NCBI GenBank assembly: GCA_965220315.1
Contig: CBDCPP010000002.1
Coordinates: 682,001 to 746,000 of the forward strand
Source of the DNA: JAPOXK01 sp965220315
GTDB taxonomy: Bacteria; Chloroflexota; Dehalococcoidia; Bin125
Direction: 5' to 3'
Length of the DNA stretch: 64,000 nt
Each line of letters begins with the position of its first letter. Position 1 is the stretch's first letter. This document shows, in pieces, positions 7,410 through 16,143 of this stretch. A program made the position numbers and the translations under genes. The notes under the pieces are model-generated. The model searched no databases. It was not told the DNA's origin and saw only the letters and a list, made by a program, of their open reading frames with translations.

Positions 7410-8234
7410 CTAACCCTCGCTCCCGCCGACGCCCCACTCAATCCCGTTGCGCAGGAGCTGTTGGTAGGCCTCGGTTTCCCAGGGCCCGCGCAGGACGGAG
7501 GGCGACGCGCCCGCTGGGTCGACGCTCGCGTCGACCGGGGTGCGGTTCTTGCTCAGGGGCGAGTGGCAGTGTCCCAGCGCAACGTAGGTCACGCCGCCCT
7601 GCCCCGCCGCGCGCCGGTAGGCGAGGACGCGCGTCTTGCCGTCCGGCAGGAGCGCCGTGTCCTTGTCGTAGCTGAAGCCGAAGCCGGGGGGCGACGTGTC
7701 CGGCCCCAGCTCGGCGGTGAGCAGCACATGCGTGGCGGCCGGATCTTGCAGCTCCACCATGTAGGGCTCGTCCACGACCTCGAAGGAGGCGGGCAGCCCC
7801 TGGGTGATCACGTCGTCCGGATCGGCGACGTCGACGCGGAACCTGCGCGTCGGTGGATGGTTGATGAAGAAACCGCCCAGCGTCGCGTGGTGGTCCGCTT
7901 TCACCATGCTGCGCCTCTTGCGGTCCTCCGACCGGGCGGCCCGTCCGCCGGCGCTCCCGTGCAGCGCCAGCCAACGGCCGCCCGCCTCGATCCAATCGCG
8001 CAGGCACTGGTTTTGCGCGCTGTCTGGGTAGGGGCCCGCGACGTAGGTGATCAGCAGCCGCGCATCGGGCAGCCAGCGTTCGAGATCGGTGAAGTCGCCG
8101 GCGACGGTTGCGACTGTGTCCGCTCGCTCCCAGAGCAGCGTCAGCAGCCGCAGTCTGGCGTACTCCATGTCGTGCCCGGCATGCGTCCCCTTGGGGAAGC
8201 CGCCCGCGATCAGGTGTGCTCGGCGCGTTTCCAT
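7410..8234 (-). CDS. ThuA-domain protein
   Basis: This 274-residue protein has the ThuA-like fold, a class I glutamine-amidotransferase-like flavodoxin fold found in trehalose-utilisation proteins and in carbohydrate-active proteins of unclear chemistry. Clues are the GGFPKGTHAGHDMEYAR start region, the LERWLPDARLLITYVAGPYP strand-loop, the GGRWLALHGSAGG nucleophile-elbow-like loop near residue 87, a SMVKADHHATLGGFF segment and a TYVALGHC strand. I chose METRRAH at 8234 because upstream codons have shadow-like composition. The 197 bases between it and the divergent LLM gene hold both promoters. The function is unknown; ThuA proteins are usually cytosolic and their substrates are rarely established. 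Confidence 0.72.
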   Translation of the reverse strand: METRRAHLIAGGFPKGTHAGHDMEYARLRLLTLLWERADTVATVAGDFTDLERWLPDARLLITYVAGPYPDSAQNQCLRDWIEAGGRWLALHGSAGGRAARSEDRKRRSMVKADHHATLGGFFINHPPTRRFRVDVADPDDVITQGLPASFEVVDEPYMVELQDPAATHVLLTAELGPDTSPPGFGFSYDKDTALLPDGKTRVLAYRRAAGQGGVTYVALGHCHSPLSKNRTPVDASVDPAGASPSVLRGPWETEAYQQLLRNGIEWGVGGSEG

Positions 8235-8431
8235 CGTTTGGCCTCCCCGGCTGCGTGGGACCATTCCCGACGGCGATTCTAGTGGATGGATCGAAGATGG
8301 GCCGCAGCAGGCGGGCGCGCCGCGGCCGGGACGCGAGAGGCCCGCCGTCGCGGTATCATCACGGTCCACGACGGCGTCGTCCGAGGAGCGCTGGCGGCGG
8401 CGCTTGGACCGACGATGAAAGAGGGGGCGGA

Positions 8432-9370
8432 ATGTCGAAGCCGGGGATCATCCTTAGCGCGGAGCCGGGCCATCGCAAGGCCGCGATCATAGCCGCCCGC
8501 GAGCTGGAGCGGCGCGGTTTTCCGCAGCTGCTCTGCCCCTACGACTACGGTCTCCCGGAAGGGGAATGGATCGCGAACGTCACGGAAGCCTACGACGCCC
8601 TCAGTCTCAGCACCGCCATTCTGCAGGCGACGCACGAGATCCACGTCGGGACGGGGATCAGCGTCACCTACATGCGCCATCCGGCCGACGTGGCCGCGGC
8701 CGCCTCCTTCAACCACGAGATCAGCAACGGCCGCTTCACGCTGGGCTTGGGTTCGGGCGTCAACGAGTTCCTGCTGCGCTTCGGCGTGCAGCCCGAGCGG
8801 CCCTTGGCGCACCTGCGCAGCTACGTAGAGCGCTTGCGCGCCGCGGCGCCCCGGCAGCCGCTGCCGCCCATTCTGATCGCGGCCGTCCGCCCGCGCATGA
8901 TCCGCCTCGCTTCCGAGATCGCCGACGGGCCGCTGGGCGCCAACTGGGCCCTTTCCTCCATGCCGGCGCTCCTCGAGGCGATCCCGGCCGAGCGGCGGCA
9001 AAGCGTCACGGTGGGGAATGTCGCCCCCATCTGGATCACGGACGATCGCGCCGAAGGCTTGGCCTTCATGCGCCGCTTCCTGGGTTTGCACATGCGCCTC
9101 GCCAACTTCCGTAGCTACTTCGCCGATGCTGGCTACGAGAGCGAGGTCGCGCGCGTGCTGGCGGCACTGGAGACGGGGGACGATGCCGGCGTTGAGGCGG
9201 CCATCTCCGAGCGGATGGCGGACGATATCGGCATCTTCGGCACGCGCTCGCAGATCCGAGACAAGGTGGAGGCGTGGCAGGCGCTGGGGGTAACGCTGAC
9301 GGTTTCGACGCTGCTCACGATCAAGAATCAACCGACGGCCGTGCTGCGCGTCGCCGAACTGTTCGACTAG
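8432..9370 (+). CDS. LLM-class flavin-dependent oxidoreductase
   Basis: The 312-residue protein belongs to the luciferase-like monooxygenase/F420 oxidoreductase superfamily. It has the early barrel strand RRGFPQLLCPYDYG, the HEIHVGTGISVTYMRHPADVA segment near residue 70, the GRFTLGLGSGVNEFL block near residue 100, and the PILIAAVRPRMIRLASEIADG block near residue 145. GAGGGGGCGG before the ATG at 8432 is a plausible ribosome site; the in-frame codons upstream to 8108 look non-coding. It is shorter than many relatives, and the cofactor (FMN or F420) cannot be told. It lies divergent from the ThuA gene and upstream of the dimethylformamidase-like gene, separated from it by a hairpin. Confidence 0.82.
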   Translation: MSKPGIILSAEPGHRKAAIIAARELERRGFPQLLCPYDYGLPEGEWIANVTEAYDALSLSTAILQATHEIHVGTGISVTYMRHPADVAAAASFNHEISNGRFTLGLGSGVNEFLLRFGVQPERPLAHLRSYVERLRAAAPRQPLPPILIAAVRPRMIRLASEIADGPLGANWALSSMPALLEAIPAERRQSVTVGNVAPIWITDDRAEGLAFMRRFLGLHMRLANFRSYFADAGYESEVARVLAALETGDDAGVEAAISERMADDIGIFGTRSQIRDKVEAWQALGVTLTVSTLLTIKNQPTAVLRVAELFD

Positions 9371-9405
9371 GATTCGTAAGACCATCCCGGCGCTTCCCAG
9401 GAGCG

Positions 9406-9437
9406 CGCCCGCCGGCTCGCGGTGGAACCGGCGGGCG
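9406..9437 (+). terminator. GC-rich hairpin between the LLM and dimethylformamidase-like genes
   Basis: A perfect 10-bp inverted repeat (CGCCCGCCGG / CCGGCGGGCG) encloses a 12-base loop, 35 bases after the LLM stop. There is no U-tract after the stem, so it would be a weak or factor-dependent terminator, or an mRNA-stabilising element. A GGGTGGAGCCAG ribosome-site region for the next gene follows. Confidence 0.4.
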
Positions 9438-9473
9438 GTCGCCTTGAGGGTTCGGTAGAGAGGGTGGAGCCAG

Positions 9474-11654
9474 GTGCTTCGCGGTTACGCGGACCCGATC
9501 TCGACTGCTCCCGGCCGCGCCGTCGACTTGATGGTGAGCACCGACGCCCGCGAGTTCTCGCTGGAGGTCGTGCGGCTGCTCCACGGCGATCCCAACCCGG
9601 CCGGGCCCGGCTATCAGGACGAAGCCACGGACTGGGTGGCTCCGGGACCCTATCCGGGCCGCGTGCAGGCGATCCATCCCGGCTCGTATCTCAAGCTGCC
9701 CCCGCCCGGCGAGTCGCTTACCAGCGTCACCTTTGTCTGTTGGGTCTGCCCGACCGCGCCGGCGCCGCGCGATCAACCGATCCTGACGTGGGGTGAGGAG
9801 CCCGGCCTCGCGTTCGCGCTGCGGATCGACGGCGACTACCGGCTGACGGGGACCGTGACGGATTCCGGCCGGGCCGACCGCTGGCTCCGGCACAGCGTGC
9901 CGCTGCAGCCGGCGCGCTGGTGCTTCGTGGGGTTCACCTTCGACGCGGCCCGGCGCGAGTTGGGACTGCTCGCCGGCCCGCGCGGATGCGATGACGCGAT
10001 CGTCGATCGTGCGCGCGTCGGCGCGGCGGAGGTCTTCCCAGCCGCCGGACCAATGCTGGTCGGCGGGGTGCTGCGCCAGGGCGTCGTGCAAGCGGCGTTC
10101 AACGGGAAGATCGCCCACCCGCGGCTCCTTGCGGCGGCCTTGGACGACATCGACATCTTCGCAGTGGCGAAGGGCGTCAATCCGCCTGGGGTGGAGGTGC
10201 TCGGGGACTGGGATCTGAGCCGCCAGATCGACACCGATCGCGTGATTGACGTGTCGGGGAAGGCTCGGCACGGCGTCGCCCACAACGCCCCCAGCCGTGG
10301 CGTGCCCGGCCCGCGCTGGCGCGGCGCCGAACTCGATGTCTATAGCAGCGCTCCTTCCGAATACGACGCCGTCCACCTGCACGACGACGACATGGACGAC
10401 GCGGGTTGGGAGCCGTCGCTGCGAATCGCCGTCCCCTCCGGCGCGCGCAGCGGCATCTATGCTGCACGGCTGCATGCCGGCGCCGAGGATCTGACGCTGC
10501 CCCTGATCGTCCGCGATACCTCCCCGCGGCGCGCTCCCGTCCTCTTCATCGTGCCGACGCTCACCTGGCAGGCCTACTCGAACTGGGGCGAGCCGCAGCG
10601 GCATCGCCACGGTCTCTCGCTCTACAGCGTCCACAACGACGGCAGCAGCAATTACTATGCCTCGCTGCGCCGCCCCTCCGCTTCGTACGACCCGTGCGCG
10701 TATTTCGATCCGGGCGAAGGCCGCGCCGAGCCCGATCCCGATCCCGATCCCGATCCCGGGGCCGAGCCGGTGCCGCAGTTCTCGCATGGCCTGATGGCGG
10801 ACCTGTACACGATCCACTGGCTCGAGCACCTCGGCATCGAGTACGCCGTCATCAGCGATCACGTTTTTCATGATCTAGGAGAAGCGGCCCTTGCCGGACA
10901 CCAAGTGGTGGTCAGCGCCGGGCATCACGAGTATTGGACGGAGCGGATGCTCGACTCGCTGGACGGCTATCTTCGCGCCGGTGGCCGCTTCATGTACCTA
11001 GGAGGCAATGGCCTCTACTGGGTGACCTCCATTGATGCCCGGCGCCCGCATCTGATGGAGGTCCGGCGTTTCGGCGGACATTCCACCTCGAAGGCCGAGC
11101 CCGGCGAGCGCCAGCACAGCACAACGCTTGAAACGGGTGGGACTTGGCGGACGCGGGGTCGGCCACCACAGCAGCTCGTTGGCGTGGGCTTCGGGGGGGT
11201 GGGGTTCACGCGCGCGGCGGGGTACCGTCGCCTTCCAGGCAGCTTCGACCCGCGAGCCGCCTTCATCTTCGAAGGCGTGGGCGCGGACGAGCCGATCGGC
11301 GATTTCGGGTTGAACTTGGGCGGGGCGGCCGGATATGAGATCGACCGCTTCGCACCCGAGCTTGGGTCGCCTCCGCACACGCTGCTCCTGGCGGCGTCGT
11401 TCAACCACGGCTCGAACTACTTCCGTGCGGCCGACGAAGGCATTGGGCGCGCGCCCGACGATGCCCAGGTCCGCGCCGACATGGTCTACTTCGAAACGCC
11501 CAACGGCGGCGCCGTCTTTAGTACCGGGTCGATCACCTGGACCGGATCCCTCTCCCACCGGAACTACGCAAACTCGCTCGCTCGCGTGACCACCAACGTG
11601 CTGCGCCGCTTTATGGACCCTCGTCCGCTCGGCGAGACCGGCGCGGGCAAGTAG
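9474..11654 (+). CDS. N,N-dimethylformamidase large (beta) subunit-like protein
   Basis: The 726-residue protein resembles the iron-dependent large subunit of N,N-dimethylformamidase, which hydrolyses DMF to dimethylamine and formate. The N-terminal part (about 60-180) is a LamG-like beta-sandwich with WCFVGFTFDAARRELGLLAG. The C-terminal half has the family hallmarks: FIVPTLTWQAYSNWGE near residue 360, LEHLGIEYAVISDH, SAGHHEYWTERMLDSL near residue 480, GGRFMYLGGNGLYW, and LLAASFNHGSNY. Known enzymes of this kind need a small alpha subunit of about 130 residues; none lies next to it, and the gene just downstream runs in the opposite direction. Residues near 420 contain an Asp-Pro run encoded by a hexanucleotide repeat. 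Related amides may be the real substrate. Confidence 0.78.
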   Translation: MLRGYADPISTAPGRAVDLMVSTDAREFSLEVVRLLHGDPNPAGPGYQDEATDWVAPGPYPGRVQAIHPGSYLKLPPPGESLTSVTFVCWVCPTAPAPRDQPILTWGEEPGLAFALRIDGDYRLTGTVTDSGRADRWLRHSVPLQPARWCFVGFTFDAARRELGLLAGPRGCDDAIVDRARVGAAEVFPAAGPMLVGGVLRQGVVQAAFNGKIAHPRLLAAALDDIDIFAVAKGVNPPGVEVLGDWDLSRQIDTDRVIDVSGKARHGVAHNAPSRGVPGPRWRGAELDVYSSAPSEYDAVHLHDDDMDDAGWEPSLRIAVPSGARSGIYAARLHAGAEDLTLPLIVRDTSPRRAPVLFIVPTLTWQAYSNWGEPQRHRHGLSLYSVHNDGSSNYYASLRRPSASYDPCAYFDPGEGRAEPDPDPDPDPGAEPVPQFSHGLMADLYTIHWLEHLGIEYAVISDHVFHDLGEAALAGHQVVVSAGHHEYWTERMLDSLDGYLRAGGRFMYLGGNGLYWVTSIDARRPHLMEVRRFGGHSTSKAEPGERQHSTTLETGGTWRTRGRPPQQLVGVGFGGVGFTRAAGYRRLPGSFDPRAAFIFEGVGADEPIGDFGLNLGGAAGYEIDRFAPELGSPPHTLLLAASFNHGSNYFRAADEGIGRAPDDAQVRADMVYFETPNGGAVFSTGSITWTGSLSHRNYANSLARVTTNVLRRFMDPRPLGETGAGK
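10731..10754 (+). repeat. Tandem hexanucleotide repeat CCCGAT x4 (codes Asp-Pro)
   Basis: Four perfect copies of CCCGAT encode a (Pro-Asp) run inside the dimethylformamidase-like gene. The unit is a multiple of three, so copy-number change would lengthen or shorten a loop without shifting the frame. Confidence 0.85.
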
Positions 11655-11660
11655 ACTGCC

Positions 11661-12398
11661 TCAGAGACGCTGGCCGATCTCAAAGCGCTGCAGCAGGCGA
11701 GTAGCCGCGAAGGCCGTCAGCACGGTGAGGCTGGCCGCCGCGATCAGCGCGGGGCCTCCGGCTAGATCGGCCGTCAGCACATCGCGCGGCGCCCCGCTGA
11801 TCAGATCGGCGACTCCCACCGTGTACTGCCGCACGGAGATCCAGCGAGTCGCATCGAAGATGCCGGGTATGATCCCTTCCCAGACGAGGACGTAGGCCAG
11901 GCCGAACAGGAGGGCGCGGCTCGTCAGCACGCTGAGCGCTACGAAAAGCGCGCAATACACCACCGCCCCCACTGCCACTGCCCCCGCGAAAGCGGGCGTT
12001 AGCGCCGCCTCGTCTCCGCCCAGGACGATCACGGAGGCCAGCACCGCCGGTGGTAAAACCAGGGCGATCGTGGCCCCTGCCGCCACGGCGATCTTCACAA
12101 GAACGATCCGCCACCGCGCGACAGGCTTGGCGAGCAGGTAGACCGCCGTTCCGTCCTCGATCTCCGCACCCAGGGCGCCCGTGCCAAACACCAGCGCCGC
12201 CAGCGGCAGCACGGTCGCGATCACCAGCGCGTCGAGCATCCCCGCAGCGAACTCGATCGGCAGTGGATTCATTTCGTCGCTGCCCAGGCGATAGACGGCC
12301 GCCACCAGGATGGGGATCAGCGCGAGCAGCAGGATGAACATGCTGCGCCTTCGTCCCAGAAGCTGCCGCGCTGTGAGCGTCAGTAATGCGCGGGTCAT
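11661..12398 (-). CDS. ABC-2-type transporter permease
   Basis: The 245-residue membrane protein has about six hydrophobic segments, starting with RRRSMFILLLALIPILVAAVY. It contains the EIEDGTAVYLLAKPVARW block near residue 80 that is typical of ABC-2 family permeases, in which an E-x-G-T/F motif meets the ATPase. It is the last of four genes. Its ATG overlaps the stop of the upstream ATPase gene by four bases (ATGA), so the two are very likely partners. The substrate cannot be deduced; ABC-2 systems usually export lipids, drugs, polysaccharides or peptides. It converges on the dimethylformamidase-like gene with only six bases between stops. Confidence 0.82.
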   Translation of the reverse strand: MTRALLTLTARQLLGRRRSMFILLLALIPILVAAVYRLGSDEMNPLPIEFAAGMLDALVIATVLPLAALVFGTGALGAEIEDGTAVYLLAKPVARWRIVLVKIAVAAGATIALVLPPAVLASVIVLGGDEAALTPAFAGAVAVGAVVYCALFVALSVLTSRALLFGLAYVLVWEGIIPGIFDATRWISVRQYTVGVADLISGAPRDVLTADLAGGPALIAAASLTVLTAFAATRLLQRFEIGQRL

Positions 12399-13321
12399 CG
12401 GCGCACCAAGTAGGAGAAGACGCTCTCCAACGATTCATCCGACGGGCGCAACTGCAGCAATGTGACCCCCGCATCGCGAATCACTGGCGCGACGCAGGCT
12501 GTGAAAGCTGCATAGTCGGTTGTGTGTACCTCAAGACCGTCCTCGGCGACGGTCACGGCGCGCACCTCGGGCCGCGCGATCAGCAACGACGCCACCCGCC
12601 GGTCGTCTGTCGTGAGCAGCGAGAACGAGTGCGGCCGGTCGGTCATCAAGCGGCGGATCGCTTGGAAGTCGCCCGAAGCCGCCAATTGCCCAGCCAAAAT
12701 CACGAGCACTTCGTCGGCCAGACGCTCGACCTCCTCAAGGATGTGCGATGAGAAGAGGATGGTGCGTCCCTCCGCCGCCATCTCGCGGAGCAGCGCCATT
12801 AAATGCAGCCGCTGCCGCGGGTCCGTGCCGTTGAACGGCTCGTCCAGGATGAGCACCTGAGGATCGTGCACGATGGCGGCCGCGATCTTCGCCCGTTGCC
12901 GCATCCCCTTCGAGTAATCCCGCATCGGCCGATCCTGGTCGGCTTCCAACCCAACCCAAGCGATCGCACGCGCGGCTGCGGCCGCCGGATCCGGCAAGCT
13001 CTGCAACCGCGCGCTGGCAACCGCGAATTCGTGGGCGCTGAGGAACCCGTAGACCGCTTCGCTCTCCGGGACCAAGCCCACGCGGCGGAAGATCCTCGGA
13101 TCGCCCCAAGCGGGCTGCCCCAGCACGCGTACTTCGCCCGCTGAGGGCCGCAAGAATCCGGCCAGCAGGTGCAGGATGGTCGATTTGCCTGCTCCGTTCG
13201 GCCCGAGCAGTCCCGTTACGCCCGGCTGAAAATCGAACGAGATGTCGTTCACGGCGACGATGTTGCCGTACCAGCGGGAAACATGATCGAGGCTGACCGT
13301 GGGACTTGCTGAATTAGTCAC
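12395..13321 (-). CDS. ABC-2-type transporter ATP-binding protein
   Basis: The 308-residue ATPase has Walker A GPNGAGKST near residue 40, the signature YSKGMRQRAKIA near residue 140, Walker B VLILDEPFNGTDP near residue 162, and an ILFSSHILEEVE switch-histidine segment. The C-terminal extension of about 80 residues is typical of exporters in this class. The start is GTG at 13321, overlapping the stop of the upstream permease (GTGA); codons further upstream belong to the permease in another frame. It sits between two permease genes, so it may serve the downstream permease (11661-12398) or form a heterodimeric exporter with the second ATPase of the operon. Confidence 0.88.
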   Translation of the reverse strand: MTNSASPTVSLDHVSRWYGNIVAVNDISFDFQPGVTGLLGPNGAGKSTILHLLAGFLRPSAGEVRVLGQPAWGDPRIFRRVGLVPESEAVYGFLSAHEFAVASARLQSLPDPAAAAARAIAWVGLEADQDRPMRDYSKGMRQRAKIAAAIVHDPQVLILDEPFNGTDPRQRLHLMALLREMAAEGRTILFSSHILEEVERLADEVLVILAGQLAASGDFQAIRRLMTDRPHSFSLLTTDDRRVASLLIARPEVRAVTVAEDGLEVHTTDYAAFTACVAPVIRDAGVTLLQLRPSDESLESVFSYLVRR

Positions 13322-14223
13322 ACGCTCCTCCGCAATCGCGTGCGCAGCAGTGCCGTTGCCGCTGCGGCATAGGCAAAGGCGGCGAGGATGAACACGCCCC
13401 CGGGCAGATCGACGGACGCGATCACGGAATCGGGGCCACCACCCAGAGAGGCGCCGGCCGGGACCTCGCCGAACAGCACCAGAGTGAAGGCGCGCATCAC
13501 ATGGACCGGGCTGGCAAAAACCGCGTAGCTGGCGTCGCCACTTACGCCAGCGATCACCTGCACGACTAGGAAGGGGATGAGGAGAATCGCCAGCACGCTG
13601 ATGATGGCCAGAGCGCGGCGCTCGGCGTAGGTCGCCGTCATCAGTCCTACGGCTGCGAAGGTGATGCTGATCATGAGCCCGCTGCCCACGATCGGCGCGA
13701 AATCCACTGCGTTGGCCTCCGCCCATCCCCACGCGTCCTCGGCGCCCAGCCAGTTGCCGAAGAACATCACCGTTTGCGGCAAGAGCGTGACCGCGAGCAG
13801 GCCGGTAACCAACGCCGCGAGCTTCGCCGCGCCGTAGTCGGCCCAGCGGATGGGCCTCGAGAAGTACAGCACGAGAGTTCCAAAGCGCCGGTCATTCCCC
13901 ACCAAATCCGACGCCAGCGCCGCCGTGAAGAGGAGGATGATGTATTGAATCAAGTCGTAGTACTCGTGCGGCTGCACGAATGCGAAGTCCTCCTCTGGGC
14001 CGATGGCCGCGAATATCACTTGGATCAACGCTGGAATCAGCGCTACGGCTACCAGCCCAAAGGCCAAAACCTTAGGCAGTGCTCCCCGGCCCAGCCCGAA
14101 AGCGCTGCGCAGACTCAGGACATACAGCGACCAAACGGCGAAGCGCCGTCCTCGCCGGGGTCCGTCGTAGCCCTCGTAGCCCAGGTCGTAGATCGTGCCG
14201 CGAGGTACTGGCCCCATCGTCAT
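13318..14223 (-). CDS. ABC-2-type transporter permease
   Basis: The 301-residue protein has roughly six transmembrane segments beginning near residue 50 (VLAFGLVAVALIPALIQVIF). A DLVGNDRRFGTLVLYFSRPI block near residue 105 corresponds to the E/D-x-R-x-G-T coupling region of ABC-2 permeases. Before the first membrane helix lies a soluble N-terminus with IYDLGYEGYDGPRRGRR, a tyrosine-glycine motif seen at the start of some exporter permeases. It overlaps its upstream ATPase gene and its downstream ATPase gene by four bases each, so translation of the whole operon is coupled. The substrate is unknown. Confidence 0.82.
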   Translation of the reverse strand: MTMGPVPRGTIYDLGYEGYDGPRRGRRFAVWSLYVLSLRSAFGLGRGALPKVLAFGLVAVALIPALIQVIFAAIGPEEDFAFVQPHEYYDLIQYIILLFTAALASDLVGNDRRFGTLVLYFSRPIRWADYGAAKLAALVTGLLAVTLLPQTVMFFGNWLGAEDAWGWAEANAVDFAPIVGSGLMISITFAAVGLMTATYAERRALAIISVLAILLIPFLVVQVIAGVSGDASYAVFASPVHVMRAFTLVLFGEVPAGASLGGGPDSVIASVDLPGGVFILAAFAYAAAATALLRTRLRRSV

Positions 14224-15155
14224 GTCACCGGGGTCCCTTCCCCTGCGGAACTGAACAGATCCTCCAGCGTGTGGCGGCGCTGCTCGAGGCGCACGAGCGG
14301 CAACCCTGCCTCCGCTACCGCCGTGACGATCGCGTCGTGGACGGGGGTTGCTTCCGCCGGATCGACTGAGATCTCCAGCAGGCGGCCCGCCGCCTTCGCC
14401 TGGACGCCAACCGTCGCCAGCCTGCGCGCGATCGGGTCGGCGGCCCCGTCCACCTCCACTACCAGCAGGCGGGTGACGCCCGTGAGGTCGGCGATCTGCC
14501 CCGCCCGGACGAGCTTTCCCTGCTCGATCATGATCAGCGAATCACAGACGCGCTCGATCTCGGTTAGCAGATGTGACGACATAATAATAGAAATACCGAA
14601 CTCGTGGCCGATGCGCTCGATCAGGGCCAGCATTTCCTCGCGGCCCTCGGGGTCCAAGCCATTCGCCGGTTCGTCCAGCAGCAGCAGCTTGGGATCGTGG
14701 GCCAGCGCCTGAGCGAGCTTGACGCGTTGCTTCATGCCGGTGGAGTAACCCTGCATGCGGCGGTAGCGTTCCTCGGACAGGCCCACATAGCGCAGCGCAG
14801 CGTCCCCCCGCTCACGTGCGGCCGCGGCTGGGAGGCCGCTCATCCGCGCCATGTGCACGACAAAATCCACGGCGGAGAGATCACCGGGCAGGCAATCATG
14901 CTCGGGCGCATAGCCGACCAGTTCGCGCACCCGCAGGGACTCTCGACCGGCGTCGAAGCCCAGCACGGTAGCAGCGCCGCTGGTTGGCGACAGCAGCCCT
15001 AGCAGGATCTTGATCAGGGTGCTCTTGCCTGCGCCATTGGGGCCGACCAGTCCGACGGTTCCGGGCTCTACGCTCAGATCGACGGCGTCAAGCGCGACCA
15101 CTCCCGGGTAGTGCTTGCTGAGCGCTTCCGTACGAATCAGGGGCGTCGAGATCAC
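14220..15155 (-). CDS. ABC-2-type transporter ATP-binding protein (first gene of operon)
   Basis: The 311-residue ATPase shows Walker A GPNGAGKST near residue 38, the signature YSTGMKQRVKLA near residue 140, Walker B LLLLDEPANGLDP near residue 160 and an IIMSSHLLTEIE segment. A C-terminal domain of about 90 residues follows, as in exporter ATPases. The start codon is GTG. It is the first of four genes joined by 4-base overlaps: ATPase, permease, ATPase, permease. The second ATPase is clearly different in sequence, so this is either two exporters in tandem or one asymmetric transporter. The 87 bases upstream separate it from the amino-acid transporter ATPase in the same orientation. Confidence 0.88.
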   Translation of the reverse strand: MISTPLIRTEALSKHYPGVVALDAVDLSVEPGTVGLVGPNGAGKSTLIKILLGLLSPTSGAATVLGFDAGRESLRVRELVGYAPEHDCLPGDLSAVDFVVHMARMSGLPAAAARERGDAALRYVGLSEERYRRMQGYSTGMKQRVKLAQALAHDPKLLLLDEPANGLDPEGREEMLALIERIGHEFGISIIMSSHLLTEIERVCDSLIMIEQGKLVRAGQIADLTGVTRLLVVEVDGAADPIARRLATVGVQAKAAGRLLEISVDPAEATPVHDAIVTAVAEAGLPLVRLEQRRHTLEDLFSSAGEGTPVT

Positions 15156-15242
15156 CGGTGCGCTGCCTGCGCCTGGTGCGAGCGAAATCGATCCATGGGG
15201 CCATGGTAGGAAGCGCGATCGCTACAAGCACGAACGCGCGTG

Positions 15243-16076
15243 CTAGAGGATCTGTGAGAGGAAGAGCTTGGTCCGTTCTTCACGCGGATTCGTGAAGAAG
15301 TGTTCGGGCGTGCCCTCTTCGACCAGCGCGCCTTCGTCGAAAAAGAAGAGGCGGTCGGCGACTTCGCGGGCGAAGCCCATCTCGTGCGTCACGACGAGCA
15401 TCGTCATGCCCGATTCGGCCAGCTCCTGCATCACGTCCAGCACTTCCTTGATCATCTCTGGATCAAGGGCCGAGGTCGGCTCGTCGAACAGCATGATCTT
15501 GGGCTGCATCGCCAGCGCGCGGGCGATGGCGACGCGCTGCTGCTGGCCGCCGGAAAGCTGCGCCGGGTGCTTCTCCGCCTGCTCCGGGATGCCGACACGC
15601 TCCAGCAGCTCGATCGCCAGCGTCTCTGCATCGATCCTGGGCAGGTGGCGCACCTTCTGCGGGCCGAGCGTGATGTTGTTCAACACGGAGAGATGCGGAA
15701 ACAAGTTGAACTGCTGGAAGACCATTCCCACTTCGGAGCGGATCGCATTGAGGTTGCGCACGTCTTCGTTCAGCTCGATGCCGTTGATCACGATGCGTCC
15801 AGCGTCGTGCTCGTCGAGGCGGTTGAGGCAGCGAATGAAGGTCGATTTGCCGGAGCCGGAGGGCCCGAGGATGACGACGATTTCGTGCTCCTTGACGGAG
15901 AGGCTGATGTTGTCGAGTGCTTGGAAGTCGCCAAACCATTTGTCGACATGCGAAACCGTGATGATGTCGGGCTGGCCAACGAGGCGTTCGGGCACCATCG
16001 AGCCTTGCTCCGAACGTGCCTCCCCGCCTTTCTTCGGCGGCGCCGGTTCGGTGAGGGCGGTGTCTTCGGTGGTCAT
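15243..16076 (-). CDS. aapP: Polar amino-acid ABC transporter ATP-binding protein
   Basis: This 277-residue ATPase belongs to the GlnQ/AapP group. It has Walker A LGPSGSGKSTFIRCLN, the FQQFNLFPHLSVLNNI Q-loop segment typical of polar amino-acid importers, signature LSGGQQQRVAIARAL, Walker B IMLFDEPTSALDPE, and MTMLVVTHEMGFAREV. It energises the two membrane subunits encoded upstream. About 30 extra N-terminal residues precede the conserved domain, and an internal ATG at 15998 would give a more usual length. It is the last gene of the binding-protein/permease/permease/ATPase operon, 67 bases after the second permease. Confidence 0.92.
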   Translation of the reverse strand: MTTEDTALTEPAPPKKGGEARSEQGSMVPERLVGQPDIITVSHVDKWFGDFQALDNISLSVKEHEIVVILGPSGSGKSTFIRCLNRLDEHDAGRIVINGIELNEDVRNLNAIRSEVGMVFQQFNLFPHLSVLNNITLGPQKVRHLPRIDAETLAIELLERVGIPEQAEKHPAQLSGGQQQRVAIARALAMQPKIMLFDEPTSALDPEMIKEVLDVMQELAESGMTMLVVTHEMGFAREVADRLFFFDEGALVEEGTPEHFFTNPREERTKLFLSQIL

Positions 16077-16143
16077 ATTGCGCTCCTCGCACTGGTCGGG
16101 GTCGGTTGCCTGCTACCGCTCGGTCGGCGGTGGCAGGAGGAGG

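Noticed and set aside
7353..8282. 309-codon plus-strand frame over the ThuA gene
   Set aside because: The minus-strand ThuA protein has conserved segments; the plus frame has none.
15190..15215. CCATGG-GG-CCATGG-like repeat before the ABC-2 operon
   Set aside because: Too short and imperfect in context to call an operator.
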